From: Cohnella sp. OV330
GTDB taxonomy: Bacteria > Bacillota > Bacilli > Paenibacillales > Paenibacillaceae
DNA length: 64,000 nt
Assembly (NCBI RefSeq): GCF_900112065.1
Contig: NZ_FOKE01000001.1
Location: 636,828-700,827 of the forward strand
Reading direction: 5' to 3'
Shown piece by piece: positions 41,685-51,423 of the stretch; position 1 is the first letter of the stretch, and each line of letters begins with the position of its first letter. The notes beneath the pieces were generated by a model. That model was not told the origin of the DNA, did not search any database, and worked only from the letters and a program-made list of their open reading frames with translations. Made by a program: the position numbers and the translations under genes.

Positions 41685-42875
41685 TCATCCGATCGGACTG
41701 TCCGCCGCTTTCTTCGAATAGACCTCGCGGCCCCGGACAAAGGTGGACTGCAGCTCCAGCGCGCCGTCCAACACGAGGAAATCGGCGTCCATCCCCGCTT
41801 CCAGCCTTCCCTTGCGCCCCGATACGCCGATCTGCCGGGCCGGGACCTCCGTCAGCGAAGGCAGCACCTCCTCCAGCGGGCGGCCTGTGAACCGCAGTAC
41901 GTTTCGGAGCGCCTGAAGCATCGTAAGGCTGCTGCCCGCGAGACTCGAACCGTCCTTCAGCCACACCTGCCCGTCCTTCATCGTCGTATCCCCGTATTCT
42001 CCGTCGGGCAGTCCCGCGCAGTAGACGGCGTCGGTAATGACGCACACGCCGCGCGCTCCCTTGACGTCGTACAGCAGCTTGACCGCATCCGGATGGACGT
42101 GGATGCCGTCGGCGATCAGCTCCGTCGCGAGCTCCGGGCAGATCAGTCCGGCGCCGGCCACGCCCGGCTCCCGATGATGGAACGGGCTCATGCCGTTGAA
42201 GTGATGCGTCGTCTGCGTCGCCCCATGCCGGATCGCCTCGCGCATCTGCGCCAGCGTCGCGTCGGAATGGCCGACGGACACGGTGACGCCCGCCCGGGAC
42301 AGGCGCTCCGCCGCCTCCATGCCGCCTTCGATCTCGGGCGCGAGCGTGACGAGCCGGATGAGGCCCCCGGCCGCCTCGAGATAGCGGCCCAGCTCGTCCG
42401 GATTCGCCGGACGAATATTCGCTTTGTCCTGCGCTCCGCAGCGGATCGGGTTCAAGAACGGGCCCTCCAGATGGACGCCGAGCAGCTCCGCGCCTTCGAG
42501 TCCCCGCGCGGCTGCCTTGACGGCGTTCCGCAAAGCATCGGCAATCTCCGCCTCGGCGGCGGACTCGGTCGTCGCCAGAAAAGAGGTCGTGCCGTTCGCC
42601 GCGTGATACAGGCTCATCCCGTTCAATCCCTCGTACGTGGCGTCCATCGCTTGCCAGCCGCCGCCGCCGTGCACGTGCTGGTCGATCAAACCGGGAATCA
42701 CGGTTTTCCCGCCCAGGTCCAGAACCTGCGCCTCCGCCGCTTCCAGCTCCGCGCCGCCGACGGCTTCGATCCGTCCGTCGGCGCCGATCAGCAGGCGTCC
42801 GTCTTCGATCCTGCCGGCGCCCGCGTAGATCGTTCCGTTCGTCGCTAGCAATGGGCGCCCGATGCTATTCGTCAT
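41685..42875 (-). CDS. nagA: N-acetylglucosamine-6-phosphate deacetylase
   Basis: 396 aa. It deacetylates GlcNAc-6-phosphate. Seen: PGLIDQHVHGGGGWQAMDATYEGL (metal His-x-His), GVHLEGPFLNPIRCGAQ with the metal Glu, VSVGHSDATLAQMREA, THHFNGMSP and the catalytic Asp in VCVITDAVY. Start at 42875 overlaps the end of the ROK kinase gene by 11 bp, so both are coupled. No nagB lies in the window. Confidence 0.95.
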   Translation of the reverse strand: MTNSIGRPLLATNGTIYAGAGRIEDGRLLIGADGRIEAVGGAELEAAEAQVLDLGGKTVIPGLIDQHVHGGGGWQAMDATYEGLNGMSLYHAANGTTSFLATTESAAEAEIADALRNAVKAAARGLEGAELLGVHLEGPFLNPIRCGAQDKANIRPANPDELGRYLEAAGGLIRLVTLAPEIEGGMEAAERLSRAGVTVSVGHSDATLAQMREAIRHGATQTTHHFNGMSPFHHREPGVAGAGLICPELATELIADGIHVHPDAVKLLYDVKGARGVCVITDAVYCAGLPDGEYGDTTMKDGQVWLKDGSSLAGSSLTMLQALRNVLRFTGRPLEEVLPSLTEVPARQIGVSGRKGRLEAGMDADFLVLDGALELQSTFVRGREVYSKKAADSPIG

Positions 42876-43869
42876 GTTCGCTGCTCCTCTCCCTTGACCA
42901 ATTGTCGATCGCGAAGCGCACGGCGCCCACGAGGCCGGCCTTGTCCTGCAGCTTGCCCGGCACCACGGCCGGCCTCCACTCCGCTTCGGGGATATGCACG
43001 GCCAGCTCGTCGCGGATGGGCTGCAGCAGATAGTCGCCCGCCGCGGCCACGCCGCCTCCGACGATGATCATCCGCGGATCGACGGCAAAGGCGAGCGCGG
43101 CCAGCTTGCGGCCGAGCGCGCGCCCTACGAACCGGAAGATGTCCGCAGCCGCGGCGTCGCCCGCCTGGCAAGCCAGGAAAACGTCGAGCGCGGTGATCGG
43201 ACGCGCCAGGGTCGCCAAGGACGTAGGCTTGCCGCCGCGCACGGCCTCTTCGGCGAGCCTCGCGATGCCCGGCGCCGAAGCGATCGTCTCGAGACAGCCG
43301 CGCTTGCCGCAGTTGCACGGCGCGTCCAGGCCGTCCACGCGGTCATGCCCGATCTCGCCGGCCAACAGGCGGCTCCCCCGCACCAAGACGCCGTCCATCA
43401 TGATGCCCGCCGACAGCCCCGTCCCCACCGTAATGCAGACCAGGTCGGCGCAGCCTTCGCCCGCCCCCGCTGCGGCTTCGCCCAAAGTATATAGCCTGAC
43501 GTCGTTGTCGATGTAGACCGGCGCCCCCAGGCGGCGGCTCATCGCTTCCGCGAAGCGCACGTTTTTCCAGCCCATGTTCGAGGCGTCCAGCGCCATCCCG
43601 CTCGCGGTATCCACCCAGCCGGGAACGCCGAACCCGGCGGCGGCGATATCGCGGTATCCGTGCGCCAAGGCGAGCGCTTGGATCTCCAGGCCCAGCCGGT
43701 CGATGAATTCGGCCGGATCGGACGTCGGACGGCGCGGATCCGCGCGCATCGTCGCGAGCCGCCGCTCGCCGAGCGGCAAGCCGCGCTCGTCGAACAGGCC
43801 GATCACCGTGTTCGTCCCGCCGATATCCGCGCCGATAAAGGCCGCGCCAGACTTTCCCGACTTCGCCAT
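42865..43869 (-). CDS. ROK family glucokinase / N-acetylhexosamine kinase
   Basis: 334 aa; ATG 43869 with CGGAGGT upstream. ATP-binding ADIGGTN (14-20), catalytic Asp in DNDVRL (about 123), GEIGHDRV and a complete zinc motif CNCGKRGC (Cys185, 187, 190s), in contrast to the ROK protein at 15991. Coupling to nagA suggests it makes the substrate of NagA, i.e. phosphorylates GlcNAc (or glucose). No helix-turn-helix domain, so it is not a ROK repressor. Confidence 0.93.
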   Translation of the reverse strand: MAKSGKSGAAFIGADIGGTNTVIGLFDERGLPLGERRLATMRADPRRPTSDPAEFIDRLGLEIQALALAHGYRDIAAAGFGVPGWVDTASGMALDASNMGWKNVRFAEAMSRRLGAPVYIDNDVRLYTLGEAAAGAGEGCADLVCITVGTGLSAGIMMDGVLVRGSRLLAGEIGHDRVDGLDAPCNCGKRGCLETIASAPGIARLAEEAVRGGKPTSLATLARPITALDVFLACQAGDAAAADIFRFVGRALGRKLAALAFAVDPRMIIVGGGVAAAGDYLLQPIRDELAVHIPEAEWRPAVVPGKLQDKAGLVGAVRFAIDNWSRERSSEHDE

Positions 43870-44136
43870 CCATGCATACCTCCGTCGCGCAAACGCCTAA
43901 TATAGCTTCCATGGTAGAACGAATCGGGCTTCGGGCAAACGGGCCGATCTTAATTTATACTGCGGGACTCTTATCCTTAATCCCGATCCGCGAAGCAATC
44001 CCGGCTATCCGGCGGGGCGCCCCGGAGTGATTAAGATCCACCCAGTAAAAAGCGCGATCGCCTCATCGCCACGATGCCGCGCCTGAAGTAGACTAGACTG
44101 GATCGCGAGGGATTCCCTACAAGGAGCTGTAAAGAG

Positions 44137-45345
44137 ATGGAGAAAATCGTCATCGAAGTCGGATATTCGCCCGCGTCCGCGGCAGGCGGGGCGACCCGAG
44201 CCATTCAATCGGCGATCGATTATGCGGCCAATCTCGGGGGCGGTACGGTCAAGCTCGGCGAAGGCGTCTACGCGCTGGACGGCACGCTGCATCTGAGATC
44301 GCGCGTGCGGCTCGAAGGCATCCCCGGCCGGACGGTGCTGCTTCAGGGCGAGGAGCGGCTCTCCGAGCTCGCATGCGACGCCGACAGGCACGAGCGTCAG
44401 GCCGCGGTCATGGACCCCGGCCGCTTCGAGATCGGACAGACCGTTACGATCCGCAAAGCCGAGTCGAGCATGCTGTTCGGGGACACGGTCGCCGTCGTCG
44501 TCGGCAAGGAGGGGCAGGTTCTACACCTCGACCGCGAGCTGCACGCCACCGTGCTGATGGACGAGGGAGGCATCGTGACCACGCAATCTCCCGTCGTCGC
44601 CGCCTACGACTGCGAGCGGATCGAGCTGTACGGCCTGACCGTCCGGGGCAGCGAGAAAGCGGTTACGTTAGCCGAAGGCTGCCGCAGCGCGGGCATCTAC
44701 CTGTACGGGGTCGCGGACGCCCGGATCGAACGCTGCACGGTGCGCGCGTATAAGGGAGACGGCATCAGCTACCAGCACTGCTCCGACATCGTCGTCGAGG
44801 ATTGCGATTCCGTCGGCAACGCCGGCAAAGGCGTCCACCCCGGGAGCGGCACGTCCCGCACGCAGATCGTGAACAGCCGCTTCGACGACAACGGCCTGGA
44901 CGGCATCTTCCTCTGCTGGCGCGTGCAGGACAGCGTCGTGGAAGGCTGCACGGCCGTCGGCAACGGGATGAACGGCTTGTCCATCGGGCACAAGGACATT
45001 CGCAACATCATCCGCTTCAATCGTTTCTCGGACAACGGCTACTATGGCATATTCTTCCGCAACGAAAAAGAACCGATGTCGGCCAGCTACAACCGGGTCG
45101 AAGGGAACACGATTGAAGACAACGGCTCGGAGGACATGGGCTACATCGGCATTCGAATGCGAGGGTATACGCACGACGTAGAGCTCGTATCGAACCGGAT
45201 CTCCTTTTCCAAAGCGCCGCCGGAGCGGACGATCGGCATCTGCCTGGAGCCGCATACGTCGAAAATCACGCTCGGGGACAACAAGTTCGCGGGCTGCGCG
45301 CTGCGAACGCACGACCACTGGCTGCCCGACGGCCGGCATGAATAA
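44137..45345 (+). CDS. Right-handed parallel beta-helix protein
   Basis: 402 aa, no signal peptide. It starts with GGATRAIQSAIDYAANLGGGTVKLGEGVYALDGTLHLRSRVRLEG, the pectate-lyase-3-like entry to a beta helix, followed by PbH1-type coils (AGIYLYGVADARIERCTVR; GDGISYQHCSDIVVEDCDS; NGLDGIFLCWRVQDSVVEGC; NGYYGIFFRNEKEPMSASYNRVEGNTIEDN). Members act on or bind polysaccharides (lyases, epimerases, hydrolases); the reaction is not clear. Convergent with the two-component genes of the polysaccharide locus, which suggests a related role. ATG with AAGGAGCTG upstream. Confidence 0.88.
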   Translation: MEKIVIEVGYSPASAAGGATRAIQSAIDYAANLGGGTVKLGEGVYALDGTLHLRSRVRLEGIPGRTVLLQGEERLSELACDADRHERQAAVMDPGRFEIGQTVTIRKAESSMLFGDTVAVVVGKEGQVLHLDRELHATVLMDEGGIVTTQSPVVAAYDCERIELYGLTVRGSEKAVTLAEGCRSAGIYLYGVADARIERCTVRAYKGDGISYQHCSDIVVEDCDSVGNAGKGVHPGSGTSRTQIVNSRFDDNGLDGIFLCWRVQDSVVEGCTAVGNGMNGLSIGHKDIRNIIRFNRFSDNGYYGIFFRNEKEPMSASYNRVEGNTIEDNGSEDMGYIGIRMRGYTHDVELVSNRISFSKAPPERTIGICLEPHTSKITLGDNKFAGCALRTHDHWLPDGRHE

Positions 45346-45351
45346 AAAAGG

Positions 45352-45386
45352 GAAGCCGTTCCTGCGCTGCTGCCGGACGGCTTTCT
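45352..45386. terminator. Bidirectional terminator between beta-helix and histidine kinase genes
   Basis: GAAGCCGT...ACGGCTTTC stem with an A run before (AATAAAAAAG) and TTTCTT after, between two convergent stop codons. Confidence 0.75.
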
Positions 45387-45402
45387 TGCGGTTGAGGCAT
45401 CT

Positions 45403-47208
45403 TCAGATCGCATCCCGCTGCGCAGGATCGGCGTCCAGGATCGGATGCGAGATTCCGATGACCGTCCCGCCTTCATCCCTGTTTTCGATCTGCAGTCCGT
45501 ACCGTTCGCCGAAATAAAGCGCCAGCCGTTCGTGGACGTTGCGCAAGCCGACCCCTTTGCGCTGATGGGGGATGTTCCTCTCGGCGGTCAACAGCCCGGC
45601 GCGGAGCGCCTCCGGAATGCCGGGGCCGTTGTCCACGATCTCGAACTGGAGCCGGTATGGCTCGAGACTGCCCCGAATCAGAATCTTGACGGCCTCTCCG
45701 TCGCCGGCATGCCGGGTGCCGTGCTTGATCGCGTTCTCTACGAGCGGCTGAAGCATGAGCCGCATGCAGGGCAGCGGCAGGATGTCTTCGTCGATCATAT
45801 AGACGACCCGGATCGAAGTATCCTGGCGCGCGGACTGAATGGCAACGTAAGCCTTGACGTGCTCGATCTCGCGTTCGACCGTCGTCAGCTCCCGTCCGTC
45901 GTTCAAGCTCAGCCGCAGCAGGTTGCCGAGCGACCGGACCATCTCGCTGATATCGGACGCTTGCCTGCTTTCGGCTTTCCAGCGAATCGCCTCGAGCGTG
46001 TTGTACAAAAAGTGCGGGTTGATCTGATGCGTAAGCACCTGAAATTCCAGTTCTTTTTTGTCCTTCGCCTCTTTCTCCGCGCTGCTGACCAGTTCGTCGA
46101 TTTTCCGCACCATATTGTCGAAGCCCATATAGAGCCAGCCGATCTCGTCCGAACGCTTCAACTGCGGCCAGTTGTGCACCGTCTCCCCATGCTCTACTTT
46201 GCGCATCGCTTTGACGAGCTTCTGAATCGGATTGGTGAACCTATACGTGAAAAAGGCGACCGTAAAGACCGAAATCGCGAGATAGAACAGCAGAAAGAGA
46301 AAGCTGATGCGCTCGATGCCCGATACCGGCCTCGTAAGTACCGATACGGGAATGAGGCTGAGCACCTTCCAATCGTTATGGGTCAGCGTCGCGTACGTCG
46401 CCATATACTGCACGCCTTCGATCGTGAGCCGGCTCGCGGCCTCCGTAGACTGCTTGAGGAAACCATCCAGCTCGGGCGAATCGAATCGGGTCCCGATTCG
46501 TTCCGTTTCCTGGTGGTAGACGATCGTATTGTTCTCGTTCAGCAGCACGACCTGCTGGCGATCTACCATTTTAACCGGCGCCAGATACTCGCTCAGCGTG
46601 CTCGCCTTGATGTCGGCGATGACGAAGCCCAGCGGCTTGGACTGGTTCAGTCCGTACAATTGCTTGATTTTCGACAGGAACGGCTCCTTGTAGAGGATCG
46701 GATTGTCCTGCGGGAGGAACAGCTGCCAGTAAGGAGACTTCATCTCCTTGGCCAGACGGAACCAAGCCTGGCTCTCGATGTCTTCGTCCTGGTAGATCGT
46801 GTGCGTAAAAGTCGGATAACGCGACGGCTCGATCGGGAAGATCCGGATCGTGTACGCATGCGTGTTTCTGTTCAGCAAGCTGGTATACTGGACGAGCCTG
46901 GACGTGATCTCCAGCTCCTCCAGCTCACCCGACGGCCTTATGCTGAGCAGCTCCTGCATGTCCTTAGAATACATGATCTCGCTCTGGGCGTTGTCCACCA
47001 GGTCGAGATAATTGTCTAGCACCTTCGCGTTCTTGACCATCATCTCCATGGACACGAAAGAGCTTACGTCTTGAATGGCCTTGATGGACTTGGAATAGGC
47101 AAAGTACCCGATGAACAAAAAGGGAAGCACGACGATCAGGAAAAACAAAAGAATCACTTGGCGGCGAATCGAGAATCGGCCCAGCTGGGTTCGAACCGTT
47201 CTAATCAT
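45403..47208 (-). CDS. YesM-like sensor histidine kinase
   Basis: 601 aa. One N-terminal membrane helix (QVILLFFLIVVLPFLFIGYFAY), a roughly 260-residue extracellular sensor region, a second helix (ISFLFLLFYLAISVFTVAFF), HAMP, then the His_kinase domain with phospho-acceptor His in LTHQINPHFLYNTLEAIRW and an HATPase with VENAIKHG, DNGPGIP and GVGLRNVHERL. It senses an external or membrane signal, often through a sugar-binding lipoprotein, and phosphorylates the response regulator whose gene overlaps its start by 8 bp. Confidence 0.96.
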   Translation of the reverse strand: MIRTVRTQLGRFSIRRQVILLFFLIVVLPFLFIGYFAYSKSIKAIQDVSSFVSMEMMVKNAKVLDNYLDLVDNAQSEIMYSKDMQELLSIRPSGELEELEITSRLVQYTSLLNRNTHAYTIRIFPIEPSRYPTFTHTIYQDEDIESQAWFRLAKEMKSPYWQLFLPQDNPILYKEPFLSKIKQLYGLNQSKPLGFVIADIKASTLSEYLAPVKMVDRQQVVLLNENNTIVYHQETERIGTRFDSPELDGFLKQSTEAASRLTIEGVQYMATYATLTHNDWKVLSLIPVSVLTRPVSGIERISFLFLLFYLAISVFTVAFFTYRFTNPIQKLVKAMRKVEHGETVHNWPQLKRSDEIGWLYMGFDNMVRKIDELVSSAEKEAKDKKELEFQVLTHQINPHFLYNTLEAIRWKAESRQASDISEMVRSLGNLLRLSLNDGRELTTVEREIEHVKAYVAIQSARQDTSIRVVYMIDEDILPLPCMRLMLQPLVENAIKHGTRHAGDGEAVKILIRGSLEPYRLQFEIVDNGPGIPEALRAGLLTAERNIPHQRKGVGLRNVHERLALYFGERYGLQIENRDEGGTVIGISHPILDADPAQRDAI

Positions 47209-48829
47209 GCCGGCCGCTCCGGCTGTTGCGGTACTCCTGCGGCGTGCAGCCGTAAGCTCGTTTGAACAGCTTGGCGAAGTGGACGGGATCCTGGTAACCG
47301 ACCATATAGCTGATCTGATAAACCTTGTACCTGAGATCGCCGAGCCGGTCCGCCGCGTTTTTCAGGCGCACGTCGGTCAGATACTCCAGGAAGTTCATGT
47401 CGGTTTCTTTTTTGAACAGCTTGCTGAGCCATACCGGCGTCACGTGCACGCGGTCGGCGACCATTTGCAGCGTCAGGTTTTCCTGATACCGCTCATGGAT
47501 GATGCGCTGGGCCTCGTCTACGATCTGGCTGCGCGATCCCGACTGCGACTTGATGCTCTCCGCCGCCTTCAGCAGCTGCTCCGTCGCCTGCTCCCTGAGC
47601 GACTCCAGCGTATCGAAGCGTTCGAGATGCTCCCAGAGCGCGATCGGATGCTTTTCCCAGGACGTTTCCTTCCAGCCCGCCGTCTTCTGCGCGGCCCGGA
47701 ATACGTCGAGCAGCCACTCGAACGTGCGCTGCTGGAGGTCCTTCGGATGCTTGACCTCCCAGGACTTGGCCAGCCTCGGAAACCCGGCCATCGTCTCCCG
47801 GATCTCCCTGTCGGTACCGTACTTCAAGATCTCCACGATTTCCTTTGGATTGGCCAGCTGGTACTCGTGACGGTCGCCGAGGTCCTCTTCGGACGCCGCC
47901 TCCGCCTCGCTTCCCTGAAGCCGCCGGCTGACGAGCGACTCCATCGCGCTGCCGTACAGATGGGACAGCTGCTGATGGCCGCCTTTTCCGACGGCCTCGC
48001 CCATGTCCAGCCGGATATCCAGCGTATGCCCGATCCGTTCGCGGGCTTCCTCCAGCAAGTCCGCGCGGGGCTCCGCGATGTCCGCTTCAGACTGCTCGAG
48101 GATCGCGATCCAGTCGTCCTGCTCGGACCTGAATAGCACTTGGCGGCCGGGATGCCGCGCGGCGATCGCCTGCACGAGCAGCGCCCCGACGTCCGCGAGC
48201 AGCGCGTCCTTGTCCATGGCGGACGATTTGAGTGTAAGCGCCTTCAGGCTGTCAATTCCAAACACCGCGAACCGGAGCCGCCCGTCGAGCAGCCACGCGA
48301 GATCCAGCTGCCCCAGCTTGTGCTCGGTCCGCGCCGCGGGATCCTCCCGGTAGGAGCGGCCGATCAGCTGGCGCAGGAGCTCTTCCCTGATCTTGGGGAC
48401 GGCCGACTCGTATCCCTGCCGGATGAGGCTGCGGCGCAGCTCGCTTTCGCTCTTCTCGCGCTGGCGCTGGAGCGCCACCGTAACCGCCTTGAACAAGTCG
48501 TTTTTGTCCAGCGGCTTGAGCAGGTAATCCGATACGCCGAGCTTGAAAGCTTCCTTGGCATAATGAAAATCGTCGAAGCCGCTGACGACGATCATGTCGC
48601 CTTCGTACTTCTCCTGCGCGAGCGTCTCGATCAGCTTCAAGCCGGACATGCGCGGCATGCGAATATCCGTAACGATCAAGTCCGGCCGGCGCGCGAGCGC
48701 CAGCTCCAGCGCCGTATCGCCGTCGTCGGCGTCCAGCACCTCGTCGACGCCCCACGCCGACCAGGGGATCTGTTTGACAAGACCGTTGCGAATTTCCCTT
48801 TCGTCGTCGACTATCAAGATCCGGACCAT
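47201..48829 (-). CDS. YesN-like response regulator with AraC DNA-binding domain
   Basis: 542 aa from the ATG at 48829 (GAGGAGG upstream). The receiver domain has ILIVDDE, phospho-acceptor Asp in LIVTDIRMPRMSG and YLLKPLDK. A roughly 280-residue middle region of unknown fold precedes a C-terminal AraC double helix-turn-helix (LTLQMVADRVHVTPVWLSKLFKKE; QISYMVGYQDPVHFAKLFKRAYGCTPQEYR). Likely activates the neighbouring glycosidase/transporter operon. Overlaps the kinase gene by 8 bp. Confidence 0.96.
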   Translation of the reverse strand: MVRILIVDDEREIRNGLVKQIPWSAWGVDEVLDADDGDTALELALARRPDLIVTDIRMPRMSGLKLIETLAQEKYEGDMIVVSGFDDFHYAKEAFKLGVSDYLLKPLDKNDLFKAVTVALQRQREKSESELRRSLIRQGYESAVPKIREELLRQLIGRSYREDPAARTEHKLGQLDLAWLLDGRLRFAVFGIDSLKALTLKSSAMDKDALLADVGALLVQAIAARHPGRQVLFRSEQDDWIAILEQSEADIAEPRADLLEEARERIGHTLDIRLDMGEAVGKGGHQQLSHLYGSAMESLVSRRLQGSEAEAASEEDLGDRHEYQLANPKEIVEILKYGTDREIRETMAGFPRLAKSWEVKHPKDLQQRTFEWLLDVFRAAQKTAGWKETSWEKHPIALWEHLERFDTLESLREQATEQLLKAAESIKSQSGSRSQIVDEAQRIIHERYQENLTLQMVADRVHVTPVWLSKLFKKETDMNFLEYLTDVRLKNAADRLGDLRYKVYQISYMVGYQDPVHFAKLFKRAYGCTPQEYRNSRSGRHD

Positions 48830-49046
48830 CGCGCCGCCTCCTCGGATTTTCACTGTCATCATGCGCATCCATAACGGGAATGAGGCTATGATCTCCATTT
48901 TGCGCAGGGTCTCCCCGCTGCGCTATGGGCCATTCTAGATCAATGCAGGGCGTTTTTAGCTCTGTTGCGAGGCTGAGATGCCGATTCGTCTTCTGGCTCA
49001 ATATTTCTCCTTCGATGGCACCCATTCCTTCCCAAAAAAGAGAAAA

Positions 49047-49107
49047 ACACCGATTCCGATAAAATCCGCACGACGCGATGCGGACTCGTTCGGTATCGGT
49101 GCTCACG
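49047..49107 (-). terminator. Terminator of the glycosidase operon
   Basis: On the minus strand CACCGATACCGA...TCGGAATCGGTG encloses an inner TCCGCA/TGCGGA hairpin and is followed by TTTTTCTC, about 30 bp after the last gene. Confidence 0.8.
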
Positions 49108-49136
49108 AAGGCAGCGCAGCTAGAGCAGCGTGTCTG

Positions 49137-49619
49137 TCAGATAAACAGAGGAGGGACGTTTTCGGTCAGCTCCAGCACCCCTACGATCTCCTCGTCGGAA
49201 TTGCGGACCGGAAAGTAGACCGTCTCTCCGGTCCCCCGGTCCCGGCGCGTAGGCCGCCCGGAAAACGCGCGCAAAATATCCGGCCAAAGCGTCATAATGT
49301 CGGCGCCTTCGGACGGCAGCGCGCCGCCGGCGACCATAACCTCGCCGAGCGCGGGGTTCTCGGGCCGCCGGATCCATAGCGCCGCATAGGGACGGCGGAG
49401 CGGATCGATCCGCTCCGTCAGCAGGAGCACCCGCTTCAGGGCGTTGAAGTGATCTTCCACGAAGTCGATCTCGTCGCCCAGCGCGAATTGGCTGTCCGTG
49501 CCGGCGACCTTCAGCGGATATTCGCGCCGCTCGGGCGGCATGACGTCTTCTAGGAAGTCGCCCGGCAGAAACAACGCGCCCAGCCTTGCGATTTCCATCA
49601 AGCTGTACGTTTTCGGCAT
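49137..49619 (-). CDS. Protein of unknown function, possible PAS-like domain
   Basis: 160 aa, no signal peptide or membrane helix; not recognised. The C-terminal part (RRDRGTGETVYFPVRNSDEEIVGVLELTENV) has the strand-turn-strand look of the end of a PAS domain, and the N-terminal SLMEIARLGALFLPGDFLEDVMPP is helix-rich. It starts 17 bp after the DUF4091-like gene and is the last gene of the glycosidase operon. A ligand sensor or accessory protein is possible, but this is only inference. Confidence 0.75.
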   Translation of the reverse strand: MPKTYSLMEIARLGALFLPGDFLEDVMPPERREYPLKVAGTDSQFALGDEIDFVEDHFNALKRVLLLTERIDPLRRPYAALWIRRPENPALGEVMVAGGALPSEGADIMTLWPDILRAFSGRPTRRDRGTGETVYFPVRNSDEEIVGVLELTENVPPLFI

Positions 49620-49635
49620 CGCGATTTTCGCCTCC

Positions 49636-51423
49636 TTATCCCAGAATCGCCCACAAGCTTTGTTTCAGATCGTTAAACGTTTCCGATGGCCGGCCCTCGT
49701 GCAGCGACGCCTGGGGCGCCTCGCTGAACATGGCGTTTTCCCACTCGTAGGGCGGCCTGTCGAGAAAATTCGGCTTGCCGGGCCACCAAGCTCCCGGCGC
49801 CAGGCCGAACGAATCGACGATCGCCTCGGCCATCCGCGCCCTGCCGAGCCCGGCAGGTTGCTCGCCGATCCACTGCTCCATGCAGTCCGCGACCTGCATC
49901 GCGCCCCGAAGCGCCTTGAGCCGGATCGACGGGATCGGTCCCTCGAGGCCGAACAGTTCGTCTCCAGGGTAGAACATCGTCTCGCTGCCTTCCGCATCGG
50001 GGGTCACTTGCCAACCGTCCCCCCACTTCGTGTTTTCCCAATACACGAATCCATCCACGCCTCGCGCCACGGCGGCCAGCGGCGAGATCGCGGTGGCGAG
50101 CAGGGGCCGGGAGATGCGCTCCGCCCCGCCGTAGGTCCATATCTCGCAGCCGGCATCGCGCAGCACGTCCAGACTCTCCGGAAACCAGGAAAACATCTGG
50201 TGATTGACGACCCACAGCTTGATGAGATCCGCGTACTTCCCGAAGTGCAGCCCATAGCTCCAGCTGGCATCGGTACGGAAGATGAACTTCGCGCCGCTCT
50301 CCTTCTCCAGCACGTCCTTCGCCAGATCGTAATAAATGTCGTTAACCTTCTCGTCCCAGACGAACCGCGTCTCGTCTCCGTCGTAAGGGAACAGCTTATA
50401 CCGCTTTTTGTGGTTCAGGAAAAGCTCGAACTTCGTCCGCAGCCAACCGCGCTCGGTGAAGTGACGGTGGAATTCCTCCATGATCCCGGCGAATTCCGTG
50501 CGATAGCCCTTCGTCCCGAACTTCGCGTAGTCGGCCGGCCAGTGGAAGTTGAACGGCAAATACATATACGGAATCGGGATCGCGCCGCGCTTCGTGCCTT
50601 CGAATGCCGAGCCGTCCAGATAAGGACCGAAGTGCTCGTCGAACGTCGACCAGTCCTTGACGCGCATCTCCTTGCCTCGGCCCTCGATCTCGGGAATAAA
50701 TGCGGCGGGGATGCGACCCGAATGCTCGTATGGCAAATAATGCAGCAGGCAGCGGTGCTCGTGGGCCATGCGGAAAAACGCCTGCTCCGTCCTGAAATAC
50801 GTGCCGTCCTCGTAGCGGTCCGGATTGCGCCTCAGGCTGCCGATACGGCGCGACAGGTTGTCGGCGTAGCTGTTCAGGTCGGCGATCACCAGCGATTCGT
50901 CCGGCACGGCCGTTTGAAGAACGCGCAGCCGAATCTCGTGCGTATCGATCCCGCTGCCCGTCGTCACGCGGATCGCGCCGCGGTAATCCCCCGCCCGGAC
51001 GCCGGCAGGGACGAACAGGTCCACCCAGACGGCCGCGTAGGCTTGGCCCTCGACTTCGTTCGCGGCCGAGATCGCGGACAAGGTGCGGGGCCCCGCGTCT
51101 CCGCCGTCCAGCGGCACCAAAGCGTCGGGGTAATACCGACCTTTCACGCGATGATACCACTGCGCGAAAAAGACGAATTCGCCGGCGCCGATCTCGTCGT
51201 GCTCGCCCCGAAGGGGATCGGCCTCGAAGCGGATCGCGGACGGACCCGCGCCATCGAGCCTGACGATCAACTGAAAAGATAAGTACGCGTTGCGCGGAGA
51301 AGCCGGATTCGACGAAACCTCGGCCAGCTCGGCCAGCGACCCGGTGCGGGCCTGCTCCTCGAGCACCTCCCCGGTCTGCGGACAGACGCGGACCATATCG
51401 TGAATCAGATAGCTGCTGCTCAT
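49636..51423 (-). CDS. DUF4091-type putative glycoside hydrolase
   Basis: 595 aa, cytoplasmic. A beta-sandwich N-terminus (YLSFQLIVRL...AIRFEADPL; AVWVDLFVPAGVRAGDYRGAIRV) precedes a TIM-barrel-like region (FEGTKRGAIPIPYMYLPFNFHWPADYAKFG; AKFIFRTDASW; GCEIWTYGG; VDGFVYWENTKWGDGW). This layout is that of DUF4091 proteins, which occur in polysaccharide utilisation loci and are thought to be glycosidases. Its start overlaps the GH2 stop by 4 bp. Specificity unknown. Confidence 0.82.
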   Translation of the reverse strand: MSSSYLIHDMVRVCPQTGEVLEEQARTGSLAELAEVSSNPASPRNAYLSFQLIVRLDGAGPSAIRFEADPLRGEHDEIGAGEFVFFAQWYHRVKGRYYPDALVPLDGGDAGPRTLSAISAANEVEGQAYAAVWVDLFVPAGVRAGDYRGAIRVTTGSGIDTHEIRLRVLQTAVPDESLVIADLNSYADNLSRRIGSLRRNPDRYEDGTYFRTEQAFFRMAHEHRCLLHYLPYEHSGRIPAAFIPEIEGRGKEMRVKDWSTFDEHFGPYLDGSAFEGTKRGAIPIPYMYLPFNFHWPADYAKFGTKGYRTEFAGIMEEFHRHFTERGWLRTKFELFLNHKKRYKLFPYDGDETRFVWDEKVNDIYYDLAKDVLEKESGAKFIFRTDASWSYGLHFGKYADLIKLWVVNHQMFSWFPESLDVLRDAGCEIWTYGGAERISRPLLATAISPLAAVARGVDGFVYWENTKWGDGWQVTPDAEGSETMFYPGDELFGLEGPIPSIRLKALRGAMQVADCMEQWIGEQPAGLGRARMAEAIVDSFGLAPGAWWPGKPNFLDRPPYEWENAMFSEAPQASLHEGRPSETFNDLKQSLWAILG